Shown in pieces: positions 10,877-23,633 of a stretch of DNA of 64,000 nt. Under the pieces are notes generated by a model. It saw only the letters and a program-made list of their open reading frames with translations. It searched no databases and had not been told where the DNA came from. Source of the DNA: Rotaria socialis (lineage: Eukaryota > Rotifera > Eurotatoria > Philodinida > Philodinidae); assembly GCA_905331475.1 (NCBI GenBank), contig CAJNYU010003665.1, positions 79,733 through 143,732 on the forward strand, given 5' to 3'. The translations under genes and the position numbers were made by a program. Numbering within the stretch: the stretch's first letter is position 1; each line of letters begins with the position of its first letter.

Positions 10877-13800
10877 GAGATAATCTGATAAACATCTAAC
10901 AAGGACAATAAATCAACAAACTAATTGATATATTAATGATAGGATAACGTTTACGAAGAATTTCAAATATTTTCATTGGTTTTCTTGGTTAACCAATCGT
11001 AAGTAACATTTTTTTAATATGCGAAACAGCGAAAAGATAAAATTACAAATTGTTTTCAGGCTTTTCGTATACTAAATTTCTTTCAAAAATAATTATTTAA
11101 TTATATTTCAAGATAATATAAATTAAAATTTATAGAGGTTAACCGAAAAAGAATACGGACTTTTTCTTTTTCTTTATAATATGCATCCTCTTGACAACGC
11201 TTTCTTTCTTCTCGTTCTTGTTGAGTATGATAGCGACCGACAGGATCGGGCGAATATGTTTGCTTTTCCTCGTTCTTTCTATTGAGTATTATTACAAGTA
11301 TGTTATGTTGTTGCTGTAGCTGCTTTTTCGTCGACGAGAGAAGAACATTTTATGATTCATTCATCGATTCTTTCTCTCGCTCTCTTTCTCTCACGCTCTC
11401 TTTTACCCCTTTTCTTTCCTATTCTCTATTGTAACAATTCGTCGTCGACTGCAGTCAGCATCACCATCAACTACAAGATGATCAAATCATCGTGGCCTAT
11501 ACGAACAGCATCGTTTTTTCCTTCTTCTTTTTCTTTCTTTTTTTCCTCTACTCTTTCTATCCGACGACCGCTCGTGCGGTGAAACCTTCTCTATTCTCGT
11601 CTATATGTTCGTTTATGCGTGCATATATATATATATATATAGAAACACAAAAAAATGTACACAGGATATATGTGTGTATATATATATATATATGTTTTCT
11701 TATCCATAAATCATTTTCGAATGACCTCGGCGTTCATTTCAATATTTACGGGCATGATTGTGGGTACGACTGCTGAAAGATAATTGGGCTTAATTCCATA
11801 TTATTTGCACGTGTTATGTTTGTTTTTTTGTTGACTTCCGAAATGAGGTCTCTAGGTAAATTATCGATATGGGTATGTGTATTTCGAATTTAATTTCAAG
11901 GCTAAGAGAATTTCTTTTGTTTATTTAGATTTGAATTTTCAACAGCTGATTTTTGTTGGTCCTTTTATTGGGTAGGCGATAATCGCCATTAGAGATTTTC
12001 TACATGTCCTCATACAGTTTCAGTGATAAAGCTTGTTTAAGACATCACATGATTCGTATGTGCATGATATGAAATTCTCGGCAATATTGATCTGATAATG
12101 AAGAAAATTTTTTTTTTCTTTTTTCATTCATTTTTATTTGAATAAAATAAAAAACTTAATCGTCTCGTAGCTATTTGTAAATGCGCGAATAGTTGCTTGA
12201 GGATTCAAAGGCAAGTTTCCAGAAGTTAAAAATAGCAATCAGTGGAATATCGTATTGAAATATTACAGTTCACAGACGGAGAAAATCAGTTTATGGAAAT
12301 ATGCAGAATTCGAAAAAAGAAATTTCATACAATATGAATAGAAATCGAATGGAATACTAAACAAAGAATCATTTCTATTTGCTGATTTGTCAGACGATAC
12401 TTTGAGATTCAATATGAGTGTCGTTATTTGAAATGAAGTATTCATCGGACTTTTCATAGTTCCATCGATTTTTGACTGGATGCTGAATTTTCATTTAGTC
12501 GATTGTGAAAATACGAATACATTAGAATAGAGTTCACAATATTAATTTGTCTGTTAGAAAGTGATCGATTAAATTCGAATATGATTTTATGAATTGAGAG
12601 AAATTGGAATTCTTAATGTCTGATGTAGTCGATTTTTTTTTGACAATGGATAAGAGAGGAAAATATTCACGAAATGAATTTGTCTCGAAAGTGCAAACAA
12701 TGTTCGAAGTTCGATCTTATCCTTTCATGGTTATACCAAGTATAAGAATCAGACGAGTAGGAGTAGATTAGGTTAATCTTGAATGGGAGTCGCTTTTGTG
12801 GATAACGATTGGAAAAGTTCAACATTGTTTGAAGTTTTCATCATTGCACTTGACTGGATGTGTTGTTAATGTCATAATATTACAACCGAGAACTAACACG
12901 AAATTCACACATCTCTATAAACGGAAAGAATACACGGAGCTATCTGTTTGAAGTCGATATTCGTATTATTTTTGACACATCTATTTTTGTGTCAAGAGTA
13001 ATTTTGATTTGACATAATCGAACATGTGACACGACAAAATTTTTGTTTTAATTGTTTCTCTTTATATATATATGTATATATATATATTTTAGCATGATAA
13101 TGGATTTTGGTATTGAGTATTCTCTGCATACTATTGCCTCAATTGTCACAAGAATTGTATAATTGGCGTGACGATTGATGTTGTAGTACAAAGAGGAAGC
13201 TCTTAAACACCGACAACCAAAAACCAATACAAAAATATTTGAAAAAAAAATATATAGAAAGAATGCCTGGCTCTTTAATGTTACTATTGTCTTGTACTGT
13301 AGTCGAGAAAATAGTAATCTACAGTATTTTGCAGTAGTAGCACAAGTGATGCCATTTAACGACATTTATACATGTATGTATATGATTAAACTCTGGTCTA
13401 TTTACTATTGCCTCAACCGCCAAGTGAATCACCTAGAAATCTTGGCGCTTGTCACACTAGTAAAAAGATCCAGACAACAGCTCGCTCGATGAATCGCAAG
13501 GTTGAAACATAAAATCAAAGTATGATATTCTATTTGTCTGAAAACGATACTCTTAAAAAGTCAAAAAAAAAGAATAAAATAATTTGCTCTTAGGTAAATA
13601 TTGTTATCAGATTTCTATTTATTTCATGATGTATAAAATCAATGATCAAATCAAATGGAATTAGTTCTTCTTTTACTTACATTACGAGTACATCAACTAA
13701 TAAAATATTAGGTTATCTGGGACTCATTTTTTACCTTAATTCAATAGTTTTCTTTAAGGAATAAAATTCAGTTGTAAACTTGAAATGTACTTTATGCAAT

Positions 13801-14292
13801 ATATGCGTGAAACTTGTACTCCATTACACCGGATATACATTATCAAAAGAAAACTTTCTTGCAAGGCATACCGTTCAATATGTTTCAAAATTTTGAATAC
13901 CTATGGTAATCAATCCGATCACCAGAAATAGTATAACAATTCATTGATTTTTCCTTAGCGAATTTAGCCGTAGACCATCAACTAGGTTTTTCGCTAGCAA
14001 TTTATTCAAGTACACTATTTTACTAGAACACAGTGATGTAACAACACATCATTATTGCAGCGATTTTGTTTAACACCTAGTCAGGACAACATGTTTTGAA
14101 AATAAAAATTGATAGTGTAAATGTCTTTGAAGACTAGTGCTCATTTTCGCTACATGCTCAATTGTGCGTATTACAAGGATTCTCGGCATCATGTATGGCG
14201 AAATCTAATCGTTTCTCTTTTAATTTGATTTGAAAAGACAAATGGAGACAACAACACAAACGGAAACGTGAAATGTCTCTACTGGAAAAAAT
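10877..14292. other. Intergenic region with low-complexity tracts
   Basis: Pyrimidine-rich blocks occur at 11365-11410 and 11510-11560, (TA)n tracts at about 11623-11641, 11677-11693 and 13063-13087, and a 13-nt direct repeat ACTATTGCCTCAA at 13130 and 13404. Open frames here are artefacts of skewed composition. It separates JKAMP from PGPEP1 (same strand). Confidence 0.6.
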
Positions 14293-15122
14293 TTAGAACA
14301 GCTTGTTCGATTTTAATTTATTATAATTCGTGGAAACATTATTTTTATTGATTAAATAATTTCCATTTTCATTTAATATAGGCAATGGGTCAACATAACG
14401 AAGTGCTTCGTAGACAACAAATTGAATAGTTTGAGCTAAATTTTCAATTGTAAAATTATCATCTAAATCTGGCATATGAATAAATATTGTTCGTTTCGAA
14501 TCGATAAATAATGATTGATAATAAATGTATTCGCAAAGATATCTAAGTAGAATGAGAGAAGAGAAAAAGACGGACTCAAACATTATTTCAATAGAATAGC
14601 TTTCCTAATACCTTCCAGCATTATCAGAAACAATAATTGGTAGATTTGTTTGACGTTGTACTCGAGCACAAATGTCACGAATTGGAAGACTTGTCATTAG
14701 ACGTTTTGATGAATCATTTTTGATGCATTGACCTATTTCCGGTACGGTACCTTCATTATCTGCATGACAGTAATCTGCATTGTAAGCAAATCTTTCCAAA
14801 CGAATTTCTTTTGATCCTTTGGCTAAACCAAGATGAATTACGAGCTAGAATGATATTGGTTATTTTTATTCTTTTTTGTCAAAGACATTTTTTTATAACT
14901 TACAGTTGGATTGTATTTAATCCAATAATCAGGTATTTTTGTTCTTACATCATCATAGGTTACTTCTAATTGTTTAAGAATTAGATGTATTGGACGTGTC
15001 CAATCAAGATAGATTTTTAATGCTTTAGCAATTTCCCAACTAGAATTCACCATCACAGAACCCGACGAATCGAAACCAGTGATAAGAACAATAGGAATGT
15101 TTGATTCTTGAGATGAATTCAT
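14293..15122 (-). CDS. PGPEP1: Pyroglutamyl-peptidase I (peptidase family C15), 233 aa
   Basis: Three exons: 15122-14904, 14844-14612, 14542-14293. A cytosolic cysteine peptidase that removes N-terminal pyroglutamate from peptides. The catalytic Cys lies in DNAGRYLCEYIYY and the His in FIHMPDLDD; an acidic segment around ADNEGTVPE holds the likely Glu of the triad. The N-terminal family motif GFGPFG is changed to GFDSSGS, an unusual substitution near the substrate loop. Length is slightly above human (209 aa) because of a C-terminal Asn/Lys tail. The ATG is 12 nt after an acceptor (CTTCTTCTAG). Confident family call; activity is inferred from the conserved Cys/His. Confidence 0.92.
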
Positions 15123-18100
15123 TCTCTTTATCTAGAAGAAGAGAAAAAACGAAAATATCTTACAGCATTCTTAAGATAATAAAATAATGTATAAATTTGT
15201 TTTTTTTTACAATCAATCTGTGTTGTTTGTTATGTTTATTAAATAAAGAAGAGAAAAAAAATATTTATTTGTGATTGATTGCAAGAACAAAATTACCTAA
15301 ACCAACGGAGCTTGGATCAATTCAAAAGGGAATCGTTTTCTGTTGCATATATGTAATTTATATTACTGAATATGAATAGTCAAAATAATGAAAATCTCAC
15401 GTTGGATGAAATAAAATAAAAACATTAGAAAAATCTTTTTCATTTTCATATGATACAATTTATAATGTTATAAAAATAATCACGGAAAAGACCTTTGATT
15501 ATACTAATATTTGTATGTCGATCGATCTCAATCAACTGGTATCTCAAGCATAAAAAAATATGTTTGCTTAATAGAAACTAGTCGTGATGTAAAGATTTGA
15601 ATAAAATCAGAACCATATTTACCTAGATGGTTTTATCGTGCTTATTTTGTCATCCATTATGTTTTACTACAACGTACATTTCAATCAGTCCTGACTTTTG
15701 TTTTTTACAGATCTTCCTAATTTACGCTATATATTCCTTTTATCGATAGGGTCCACTGTTTTTAATATATGTCATTGCTACAAAAGACCAACGAAAATTT
15801 TAAAACTCGTCAGTACTATTCAAATGTAGAGAGACTCAGATTAGTTTTATAAATAGAACGAGTATCAGAACCGGCTAGACAGCATGACTATACTATCGTT
15901 TGAGTGTAGACTAAAGCTCTAGCACACAATTTATATTCGGCGTTTTCAGTAAATAGAATATGATATGATCATTGAATAATAACTTATGAATTGTCGAAAA
16001 GAAATATTTATTCTATTATTTATTCGGAATATCTATATTAAAATCATTGTAAATCGTTATCATTTTAAATAAAGCTTACAAAAACTAGTCTGCATGATTA
16101 TGCAAATATTTTTCTCTAGAAATGTTTTTCTAAATACTTCTTTTCGGGCTCAGCATGCCATACTATATCTACAAACATGAGCTAATCGATTTTACTTAAT
16201 ATCAGACCGGATGTTAAGTAGGGGCGTTACCAGAAAAAAATTGTAGGGGGGTGGGAGCTGAGCAGTCCCCATCCCCTAGATATGCCCTTAATGCTAAGTC
16301 TCAAAATCAATCACGTGTGAGCAACAAAAAAAATTATTCTAAATAAAAAGGTGGCAACTATTCTAAATATATAATAATATATAAAACTAGGCGAGTACAA
16401 TCTAAAAAGAACCGAGGAGAAATGAACATTTACTGTGACGTTTGACTTATTGCCACCTGAATTTTTGGCTCATAGAATTTCTCTTTAAAAATTAATTTGA
16501 TCTATATTTTGATATCACCTTAATGTGTTTAAAATATTTTTATTCAGCACTAAAATAAAGCACTGTACAATATGTAAATAAGTGCGCTATGCAGATAGAA
16601 AGTGTTATTATTCAACAGGGTGAAGTAGACATGGGAAAATATTTTGATTTACTTGTCAAATAGAAACAAATGACAAAAGAATTACATTAATCAATTCTTT
16701 TTTTTATTTGTTTCGGTCATCCGATCCGACACCTGTTCTTTATATAGAAGAGCTGTTTTCAGAATGGTCCAAAAAATAAGGCCATTTAATTAAGTACATT
16801 GTTCTGCTCGTGACTTTTGAACATTGATGTCGCACTCAATCGGTCTTTTTCTGTGTGATTAACTATTGAGATATTACCGTTTCTTTTAATAAATCTTCGA
16901 TTAAAATTCATTATCTAGCGTAATCAAAGAAAAAACACATTGAGTTATACTTTTGACGCCGGAAAAAAACAAAACTAATTAACGCCAGGGAGAATGATTA
17001 TAGTCGTTATTTAAAATATATACCAAGGGCAATATGTAATGGAAGTGAAATGCATGTCATAACGATTGATTGTTTTTCTTCTACTTAGATCGCTAGGCTG
17101 TTGGATTCAGCTGTGAAAGTTTATGTTGACCTGGCATTTCTTGATGTAAAACAAGAATACTTTGAACAGCTTCGCTTGTTTCATCGTTAGTTCCTAACGA
17201 TACGACATTTTTTTTTTCAAACCATCAAAACACGTCTTTTTCTCATAAAAAGAAAGACTCGCATTTGATTATGATTTCCTGCCATAATTACAATTGTCAA
17301 TGCTTGAATAGACTTTGCGGATGTAATTTCTACTTAACGCTATTCGCTTATTTCCATTATGCACATGAAGTACTCAAATATGTTGTTGTCAAAAATCATA
17401 TTGGCTATTTTTCTCGCCGAAAATATTCAAAAGGCAATTTTTTAGTCTGATTTCTTCATTTTTTTCACTGAAGAAATAAAAAGGTCGTGAATATATTTAG
17501 ATGCTTTCATTTCTTTTTTTTCCAGAAGCCCATTTCTGTTTATTGTTTCTAAAGATCAAGACAGAATGCTTTTACTTTTATTAATAACTTATAATAAGAT
17601 TTTACTTTTGTTTTTCTGAATGCCAAATTACATTACGACTCCATCAGAGAGAATATAGTGGAAACTGTTATTTACAGAGTTTTCAACGCCATAAAAGAGT
17701 AACTGCACTTGTTAATTGCATTAGATTGCTGAATGCACTAAAAATTTATGTCGAGTTTGGCATGATAAAAAGCTTTTTAGTGTATCTTCACGATCCTAAG
17801 AGGTGAGGATTTTCATTTCATTAGACTTTGATTACAGTAGAAATTAATGTCGAACTAGTCATACAGAAAATGTGAGCTTTGATAATTTTATTGTAATCAT
17901 CGCAACTGAATTTCTTCTCTTTTTTTTCCTCAAGATATTTATCATGACTTGTTTTACTTATTGAATCATTAGCAATAGTCATTAAATCATCAGCACATAG
18001 AATTTCTTTATCTTTCTATATAGAAATTCATAGATAAGTACATATTGATTTTGTGATAACGATTAATATTTTTCACGTTTCCATATGTCATTCGAGAACT

Positions 18101-19129
18101 AGTCTTTTATTACTATTGGAGACCAATGGAAAATAATTGTATCTCTCATGTTATCCATTTTATCTATCTATCTATCTATCTCTCTATATGCATGAACGAC
18201 GAAAACTATTTACTAGTAATTTACTTGTTTCTGGTTTTTTTCTTCATCTCCGATATACTACGTTCTCTAATTTAACTGCCATACACGCAACGTAGTAAGC
18301 GGATAACGGCAGGTAAAAAGATTAATTTATTTCTATAGTTTTTCATTACATACACGCGATCTTTGATGAGTACTATTTTTGCTGCAACCTCGTTTAGTAT
18401 CTTGTTTTATATCACACCACAATTCGATAGGCACAATTTATTAGATATACAATCTAAACATTTCATCTGAAGAAAAGATCCTCTTGTGTTACTTGTTATG
18501 AACAGAAAAATAAATATATATATATATTTATGAGAAAAATAAATAATAAGATCACATATTCTAGTATTTTGGACGTTAGGTCGTTTGTTTCCGGTGAGTA
18601 AGAAACGCGACAAATGCGTTCTTTTCCTCTTTCGTCTTCTGCTCTCTCTTTCGGCATACGCACATTCATGCCAATCCTATTTCTCGTTTTTCCTATATGG
18701 GTTCTTAAAAGTATTTTTGGGTGCATAAGATGACGATGTGAGTATAGACATTTCTCGGCTAGTTTTCCATTCGGCTCCATACAATCGTAAAAGAGCGAAT
18801 GAACGATGACGATAACAACACAACACGAAGAGAAATAAAGAAAAAGAAGAAGGGGGAAAGACAAAGAAAAAAATTATTCGCTACAGACTCTCGGGCTTCG
18901 CTCAATTCTAGCTATCAATCGACATTTGGATTCATTGTTTTTCTTTTCAGAATATCAGCATCATTTTTACATTCCTTTTTATTTCTTTTCCCTGTTTTGT
19001 CACGAAGCGTTGAGTCAACACGAACTTCAGCAAAAGTGAATGAGGCGTGTAATGTTTGTGTGAATATTAGTCGAACAAAAAACAAAAGCACTCTTGTTAT
19101 TGAAGAATTATAAGCAAGCAAACGAATCA
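15123..19129. other. 4-kb intergenic region between divergent PGPEP1 and PCSK2
   Basis: Mostly AT-rich and gene-free on both strands. It contains a G/C-rich interspersed repeat at about 16205-16300 and an (ATCT)n microsatellite near 18163-18182. It presumably holds both promoters. Purine-rich sequence just upstream of PCSK2 (18830-18880) gives spurious open frames. Confidence 0.6.
16205..16300. repeat. GC-rich foldback repeat remnant
   Basis: Inner arms TAGGGGGGTGGGA (16244-16256) and TCCCCATCCCCTA (16266-16278) pair with few mismatches. Outer TTAAGTAGGGGCG and TATGCCCTTAA also pair loosely. The composition contrasts sharply with flanking DNA, as expected for a miniature mobile element. Confidence 0.5.
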
Positions 19130-22074
19130 ATGAATATCTACTATGGTTTATGTCTTTTAACATTTATTTTCTCAACTATAAACTCCATCATATTACCAAC
19201 CGTGAATAAAGATTGGCTGATTGAATTTCATCAGCATGTTGAGCCAGAAGCAGCAAAGCGTATCGCCAAACGATATGCAATGGTTTCTCGTGGACCAGTA
19301 TGATAAAAAATTGAAATTGAATGCAAACGTGCCGTTTTTATTTTCCAATCATAGGTAATGAATGACAAACGTTTGTATCATTTTGTGGATCTTAAATCAA
19401 TAAATCCGCAAAGACGTCGAAAACGAGATACTGCTCAAGAAGAATTTATTCAACGAAACGAGCTTGTAAATAGAATTTCTTATGTTTTAGTTTAAATCTA
19501 TGAGTTTTTCTTTCTAAATCAATAGGTTAAACAAGCTATTCATCAAATACCATATATTCGTGCTAAACGTGGCTATCGCTCTCCCGATGAGTTTAAAGCC
19601 GCTTTTCCTGAATATCAATCTCCTACGGATCCTTTTTTTCAATATCAATGGTATCTAGTAAGTTATTTTTCTTATCAATCAAATGAAATTAATTTAAATG
19701 AATGAAAACGCCAACATTAGAAAAATGTTGGTCAAGCCGGTGGCAAACCACGACTCGATCTGAATGTTGAAGAAGCTTGGGCACTTGGATATACAGGTAA
19801 AAATGTCACAACAGCCATTATGGATGATGGTGTTGATTATACACATCCGGATCTCATGCGCAATTATGTATGTGAATATAACAAAAAAACAAGAAAATAA
19901 TATAATTTCGAAGTGAAAAATATTATTTTTCAGAATGCAGCCGCTAGTTATGATTTCAGTAGTAATGATCGATATCCATATCCACGCTATACCGATGATT
20001 GGTTTAATAGGTATTGAACTATATGAAGGGAAAATAATTATTTATATTAAAATAAATTTATTCTAGTCATGGAACACGTTGTGCCGGTGAAATTGCTGCT
20101 GCAAAAAATAATAACATTTGTGGTGTAGGTGTTGCTTATGATTCAATGGTAGCCGGTAAGAAATAGTTACTGAAATAAAATCACAATTTTCAATTTTTCT
20201 AATTTCTATAGGTATAAGAATGTTAGATCAACCTTTTATGACAGGTACTAGTAGGCTATAGATGAAATAGAAAATAATTTTTATGTTTCTTTTTTTTGCT
20301 AATAGATCTAATTGAAGCCAATTCTATGGCACATGAACCGAACATGATCGATATCTATTCAGCATCATGGGGTTTGATAACTAGCCTTGAATATATTCAG
20401 CTAGTTAACTATGTTCTACATTACTACAGGACCAGTTGATGATGGAAAAACAATCGATGGGCCACGACATGCAACTATGAAAGCTATTGTCAAAGGCATT
20501 AATGAAGTAAATACCACTTCTGAACAAAATAATGACTATAACTATGTTTATTTTGTTTTCAATTTATAGGGTCGCCACGGTCTAGGTAAGAGGCAAATAA
20601 TTGTATGTTTGAACAAGTTTCGCAATTATCTTCTTAATTAGGTTCGCTGTATGTATGGGCTAGTGGCGATGGCGGAGTTAATGATGATTGTAATTGTGAT
20701 GGATATGCTGCTTCAATGTGGACAATATCAATAAATTCAGCAATAAATGATGGAAGAACAGCACTTTACGATGAATCTTGTTCATCGACACTTGCTTCAA
20801 CATTTAGTAATGGTCGAAGTGAAGATCCACATGCCGGTGAGTCTAACGCGAGAGAAAAATAATAATTAACCTTTGCGAATATCTTCTTTTTTTTCAATCT
20901 CTAATTAGGAGTTGCAACAACTGATTTATATGGTCAATGCACATTGAAACATTCGGGTACATCAGCAGCAGCACCAGAAGCAGCCGGCGTATTCGCTCTT
21001 GCCCTGGAAGCAAAGTATTAGAAAGCTCAGGACATTTTCAAAGCATATCTTTGTTTTCCGTTTATTTTAGTCGTCAATTAACCTGGAGAGATGTTCAGCA
21101 CTTAACTGTTTTAACAGCAAAACGTAATCAACTATTTGATCCGTCAAAACAACATTTATGGCATATCAATGGAGCTGGATTAGAATTTAATCATTTATTT
21201 GGTTTTGGTGTACTAGATGGTTTGTTTTTGTTTTTATTGTAAATATATATTCAATGCTTTTTCTCTTAATTATCTAGCCGGTGATATGGTTCGACACGCT
21301 AGAGAATGGAAACCCTTACCAGCAAGATATCATTGTTCAGCTGGTAATATTACGGGAAAACGGTAAATATTTACAAAAAGAAAAAGGAAAATACATTAAA
21401 AATGCTAATTTTAATATTCTAATACCTAGACCAATACCAGAAAAGGGTTCATTAAAAATAACAATAGTTACCGATGCGTGCAAAGCTACTAAAGATGAAG
21501 TTAATTATATCGAACATGTTCAGGCATTTATAACATTAAAAAGTAGTCGCCGCGGTAACACAGTTATTTTTATAACGTCACCACTTGGCACAAGGTAAAT
21601 ATCTACAAATAGACTTTGCTATAGATTGTTTTTATTTTAAAATCTAGATCATTAATTCTAAGCCGTCGTCCATTAGATGATGATTCAACGAAAGGCTTCT
21701 TTAAATGGCCATTTATGACAACGCACGCATGGGCTGAACAAGCTCAAGGTACATGGACACTTGAAATTCGTTTTGACAATGCAGATAATGCGAATGCACC
21801 GTTGACAAATCAACAAAATCAAACAAAATCGGACAAAGAGCAAAGTGAAAAATTAACTACCGGTGAATTTTTCGAATGGTCATTAGTGTTACACGGAACA
21901 AAAACATCACCATATGCCGATCAAACACCATTATCCGTACATGGAGATAAGAGTAAATTGTCGATTACTAAGCAAATACATGCAAATAACTTTCACGACA
22001 AAGCAAAATATATTAAACTACTTAAACAGGATAATCAAAAACGTTTAGGAAGCGATGATGAAACGATCATGTAA
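19130..22074 (+). CDS. PCSK2: Neuroendocrine convertase 2 (prohormone convertase PC2), 680 aa
   Basis: Sixteen exons: 19130-19297, 19355-19465, 19526-19657, 19721-19867, 19934-20010, 20067-20155, 20212-20244, 20306-20371, 20430-20506, 20570-20585, 20642-20836, 20909-21014, 21071-21219, 21278-21362, 21430-21594, 21648-22074. A secretory-granule subtilisin-like protease cutting prohormones at dibasic sites. Signal peptide residues 1-19. Prodomain cleavage sites RRRKR (76-80) and RAKR|G (105-108). Catalytic Asp in IMDDGVD, His in SHGTRCAG, Ser in [11 protein letters not shown]. The oxyanion residue is Asp in ASGDGG, where other convertases have Asn; this identifies PC2. A P domain follows (GTKTSPYAD near its end), with a longer polar linker than human. 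Exon 10 is only 16 nt. Convergent with the RhoGAP gene downstream. Confidence 0.97.
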
Positions 22075-23633
22075 ACAAAACAATGAACTCGAATCGAATC
22101 CATGAGACATAGTCTAGTGAATGCTACGAAAGAAAAAGAAATGATTGTACAAACACTGTACAGCCTTCTTCTTTTCTTCTTTTCTTCTCTTCTTTGTCCT
22201 ATGATACCTGAATTTTGTGAATATGAAATACGCTTATCATTATTCGAGAAAGAAAAAGTTTATTTATTTATTTTATTATCTTCTGTTGCTCCGCGAGAAA
22301 AAAGAACAAATGAAATGTCATTGAATATGATCATCAAATAGAATGATGATGATGCTGAATTAAAATAAAATGAATAAATTATTTTTGATTTATATTTTTA
22401 TGTTAATACAAAAGAATAATCTAACTGATGAAATAAATAATAAAGAGCCATTTGTCTATTTAATGTCGAGAACTTTTCTGTTTTCAGTCATAGTGCACAA
22501 CTCTTCTAAGGAAGTGTTAAGTGAGCTGATCGAGTACTTAAGACGACGATAATCAATGTGCTGCTGAGATTAACTTGATCTGATGGCTTCTTAGGCTTGA
22601 TTAGAAGATAAAAATAGACAAAAAAAATCTTAAGGAAAAATCCATATTTGCGAATACTTCTGAAACATTGCTTACATCAAAATATAGCAAATACTTGTAA
22701 GAAGTGAACCGAATATCTAATTTAATGTTTCAATATTAAAAATCATTCATGACGATACAAGATAATCGTGGATCACATTTTAGTGTGCCGTAGTTGATCA
22801 GATATAAAAACACAAGAATTTTCTGCAGTTCAAAACCTATTAAATTATATCTAATACCAATGACAGGCGTTTCTCGACTACCACCTCTGGCAGTCACCGA
22901 AGAATACATCTCGCTTTAATATTCCATTAATAAAGTTGAATCTACAGTTCAATTTTGTTAAGGATAATATTTTATGTAAGGCCTGATTATTATTATAAAT
23001 TGCCGTAAGTTTTATACCAGATCGTCGACAATGTTTTTTTTATATGAATAGTGTATCACTGAACTCTTGGCAGTATTTTATTTGACATTTTGCCCATAGT
23101 TTCAAGGTGAGCTATGACGTTGAATCCATTTACCATGCAAGCAATTGATAAAAAAAACGCTTTCATGCTCTCTGATTTTGCATACGCCTATCACCTAGGT
23201 TGACACTCAAAGTCACTACGCCTTCCTAATAACGGCTTAATCATTCTTACGTATTGCCGTCTCGTTCGATCATCATTAACCATTTACATAGCGGAAATGT
23301 AGACAGCATCGCAAAATCTGATACACGACATGAAACACCGAGAATAATGTACGCCGATCTTTGGATAACTGCTGTATTAGATAGTTTTTTATTATTGTAA
23401 AACTACAATTTTGCTAGTGTAACTTGAAGTCAGCATACAATTGAATTCAAATGAAAATTTCTTTTTCTTTTAATATTATAAAGTGTTCGAACGACTTCAT
23501 ACACAGAAATTGACTTCTGTGCTTTACATACAAGAAATGTACATCCAAAAAAAGATTATGAAATACATACAAAAAACAAGCATAATTATACATTTTTGTC
23601 TTGCTAATCGTTCTTTGACTAGAAAAATCTTGA
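22075..23633. other. Convergent intergenic region (PCSK2 3' side / RhoGAP 3' side)
   Basis: Probably the PCSK2 3' UTR, with AATAAA-like signals near 22340-22440, then AT-rich sequence. Small open frames at 22102-22552 lie in likely UTR and show no domain. I see nothing else. Confidence 0.55.

Noticed and set aside
11352..11776. Overlapping plus-strand frames rich in Ser/Phe
   Set aside because: Composed of CT-rich low-complexity sequence and TA repeats; no start context, domain or splice support.
18496..19113. Opposite-strand frames of about 80-122 codons upstream of PCSK2
   Set aside because: Purine/pyrimidine skew explains their length; none shows domains, and they overlap each other on both strands.
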